A stretch of DNA of 36,108 nucleotides, from assembly GCA_029547045.1 (NCBI GenBank), contig JAKPQL010000145.1, positions 1-36,108 of the forward strand, in the 5' to 3' direction. Position 1 is the stretch's first letter; each line of letters starts with the position of its first letter. Source of the stretch: Deltaproteobacteria bacterium. Its GTDB lineage: Bacteria; Desulfobacterota; Desulfomonilia; UBA1062. Under the pieces are notes generated by a model. That model had not been told where the DNA came from. It did no database searches and was given only the letters and a program-made list of their open reading frames with translations. The position numbers and the translations under genes were made by a program. Shown in pieces: positions 35,499 to 36,108 of the stretch.

Positions 35499-35508
35499 CC
35501 CCCCCCCC
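35499..35508. repeat. Homopolymer C10/G10 at a ribosome-binding site
   Basis: Ten C on the plus strand, read as G10 on the minus strand, end three bases before the enoyl-CoA hydratase ATG. The tract overlaps the Shine-Dalgarno position, so slippage would change spacing or strength without touching the coding frame. Confidence 0.85.
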
Positions 35509-35601
35509 TCATGAAAGGGAATGCACTACAGGACCATTATCCATGAACCTCGCCCGGATACAAGGCAAACCTTGGCTAGTCCATGCCATGTGCTTGCGGG
35601 C

Positions 35602-35630
35602 TTGTCTTCCGGGGCAATTCACCGTACCAT
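35602..35630 (+). promoter_or_regulatory. Candidate promoter for the ferredoxin gene
   Basis: TTGTCT (35602-35607), a 17-bp spacer and TACCAT (35625-35630), each 4/6 to consensus, with initiation expected near 35637, 20 bases ahead of the ATG. Confidence 0.45.
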
Positions 35631-35657
35631 ACCGCCATCACGAGCAAAGGAGAAGGC

Positions 35658-35852
35658 ATGGCCAGGACCGTGTATCTGAATGAAGAGGACTGTATCGGGT
35701 GCGGCATGTGCCAGGACATCTGTCCCGAGGTGTTCAGGCTGAACGAAGACAGGAACGTGGCCGAGGTCATCAGGCCCGAGGGCGGGCCCGAGGACCTCAT
35801 CGACGAGGCGATTGAATCCTGCCCGGTGGAGTGCATCCACTGGAAGGAGTGA
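35658..35852 (+). CDS. Small [4Fe-4S] ferredoxin
   Basis: A 64-residue electron carrier. The cluster motif is C12-x2-C15-x2-C18 in DCIGCGMCQDICP, with the fourth ligand C55 followed by Pro in ESCPVEC. C22 and C59 are additional; in single-cluster Desulfovibrio-type ferredoxins equivalent extra cysteines form a disulfide or support cluster interconversion. The start at 35658 follows AAGGAGAAGG. It is monocistronic between a candidate promoter and a hairpin, typical for an abundant low-potential donor in an anaerobe. Confidence 0.92.
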   Translation: MARTVYLNEEDCIGCGMCQDICPEVFRLNEDRNVAEVIRPEGGPEDLIDEAIESCPVECIHWKE

Positions 35853-35859
35853 GCTGGGG

Positions 35860-35885
35860 CCTTCTCCTTGAGGATCAGGAGAAGG
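35860..35885 (+). terminator. Possible terminator hairpin after ferredoxin gene
   Basis: CCTTCTCCT (35860-35868) and AGGAGAAGG (35877-35885) form a perfect 9-bp stem with an eight-base loop, seven bases after the stop. Only three T follow shortly after, so it is a hairpin with weak terminator character. Confidence 0.5.
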
Positions 35886-35895
35886 GGTTTGCCAT

Positions 35896-35985
35896 TCTGT
35901 CATTCTGCCCCCTCCCGCTCCTGGCCTGTTTGACAGATTGTACCAGAGCTGCCCCTTCCGGGGCAGCGGAGTGACAGACTGTCAC
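35896..35985. promoter_or_regulatory. Repeated TGACAGA motif, probable operator cluster
   Basis: TCTGTCA at 35896-35902, TGACAGA at 35931-35937 (within TTGACA-like sequence) and the palindrome GTGACAGACTGTCAC at 35971-35985 share one heptamer in both orientations. Between the last two is a perfect hairpin GCTGCCCC-TTCC-GGGGCAGC (35948-35967). The cluster precedes the partial ORF at 36039 and looks like binding sites for a dimeric regulator. Confidence 0.5.
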
Positions 35986-36038
35986 AGGCAGAAGTTTCAG
36001 GGCATATTCCCTGCTAGTATTATCAAGGAGTTATGAAC

Positions 36039-36108
36039 ATGCCCGACCTGGCACGGCCCTTGCCTTATGGTAGGCAGAAGGAAAAACAATCCCCAGGAGG
36101 GCAAGACA
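36039..36108 (+). CDS. Start of an unidentified gene, cut by window end
   Basis: An open frame beginning MPDLARPLPYGRQKEK runs off the end of the window. AAGGAG at 36025-36030 is eight bases before the ATG at 36039; an in-frame ATG at 36033 is too close to it. Only about 23 codons are visible, too few for identification. The upstream TGACAGA motifs suggest regulated expression. Confidence 0.45.
   Translation, partial: MPDLARPLPYGRQKEKQSPGGQD

Overview
This is a GC-rich, densely packed chromosomal window from a Gram-negative bacterium. An exosortase/PEP-CTERM locus, an MltB-type murein hydrolase, MEP-pathway isoprenoid genes, an IspH-type Fe-S enzyme, a single-cluster ferredoxin and FolE2/QueD together suggest a deltaproteobacterial (Desulfobacterota-like) anaerobe. 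That placement is inference from gene content; there is no rRNA gene to anchor it.

Region 1 (1-11650, all +) is an extracellular-polysaccharide and protein-sorting locus. It holds four glycosyltransferases and two left-handed beta-helix acyltransferases in a tightly overlapping operon. These are followed by a PEP-CTERM substrate, a membrane-anchored TPR protein, an exosortase with its Cys/Arg/His triad, an unrecognised 160-aa membrane protein, a stand-alone EpsI-like protein, and a WecG/TagA-type glycosyltransferase fused to two STAS domains. A clear intrinsic terminator closes the block. Nucleotide-sugar transferases build a polymer while the exosortase processes and anchors a surface protein. 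The STAS tail suggests that polymer synthesis is wired to a partner-switching regulator.

Region 2 (about 11.6-25.3 kb, - strand) is housekeeping. It runs carB; a GAF protein followed by GAPDH; a ferritin-like protein followed by an M48 membrane protease; and an isoprenoid operon ispA-dxs-tlyA-ispH in which IspH carries a C-terminal UbiA-like membrane domain. A lytic transglycosylase lipoprotein follows.

Region 3 (25.3-31 kb) holds a stand-alone biotin carboxylase (+), a queD-folE2-AIR-synthase-like operon (-), phoH-ybeY (+), and five tRNA genes (Pro, Arg, His, Arg, Lys) with their own promoter and terminator.

Region 4 (31-36.1 kb) holds a YvcK/CofD-family gene (-) preceded by a tiny coupled ORF, purD-purE-tsaC (+), an enoyl-CoA hydratase/isomerase (-) whose translation start sits behind a G10 tract, a small ferredoxin (+), and the start of a further ORF running off the end behind repeated TGACAGA motifs.

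Most notable are the GT-STAS-STAS fusion, the IspH-UbiA-like fusion and the unusual exosortase module. No CRISPR array, insertion sequence, integrase or prophage gene was recognised.
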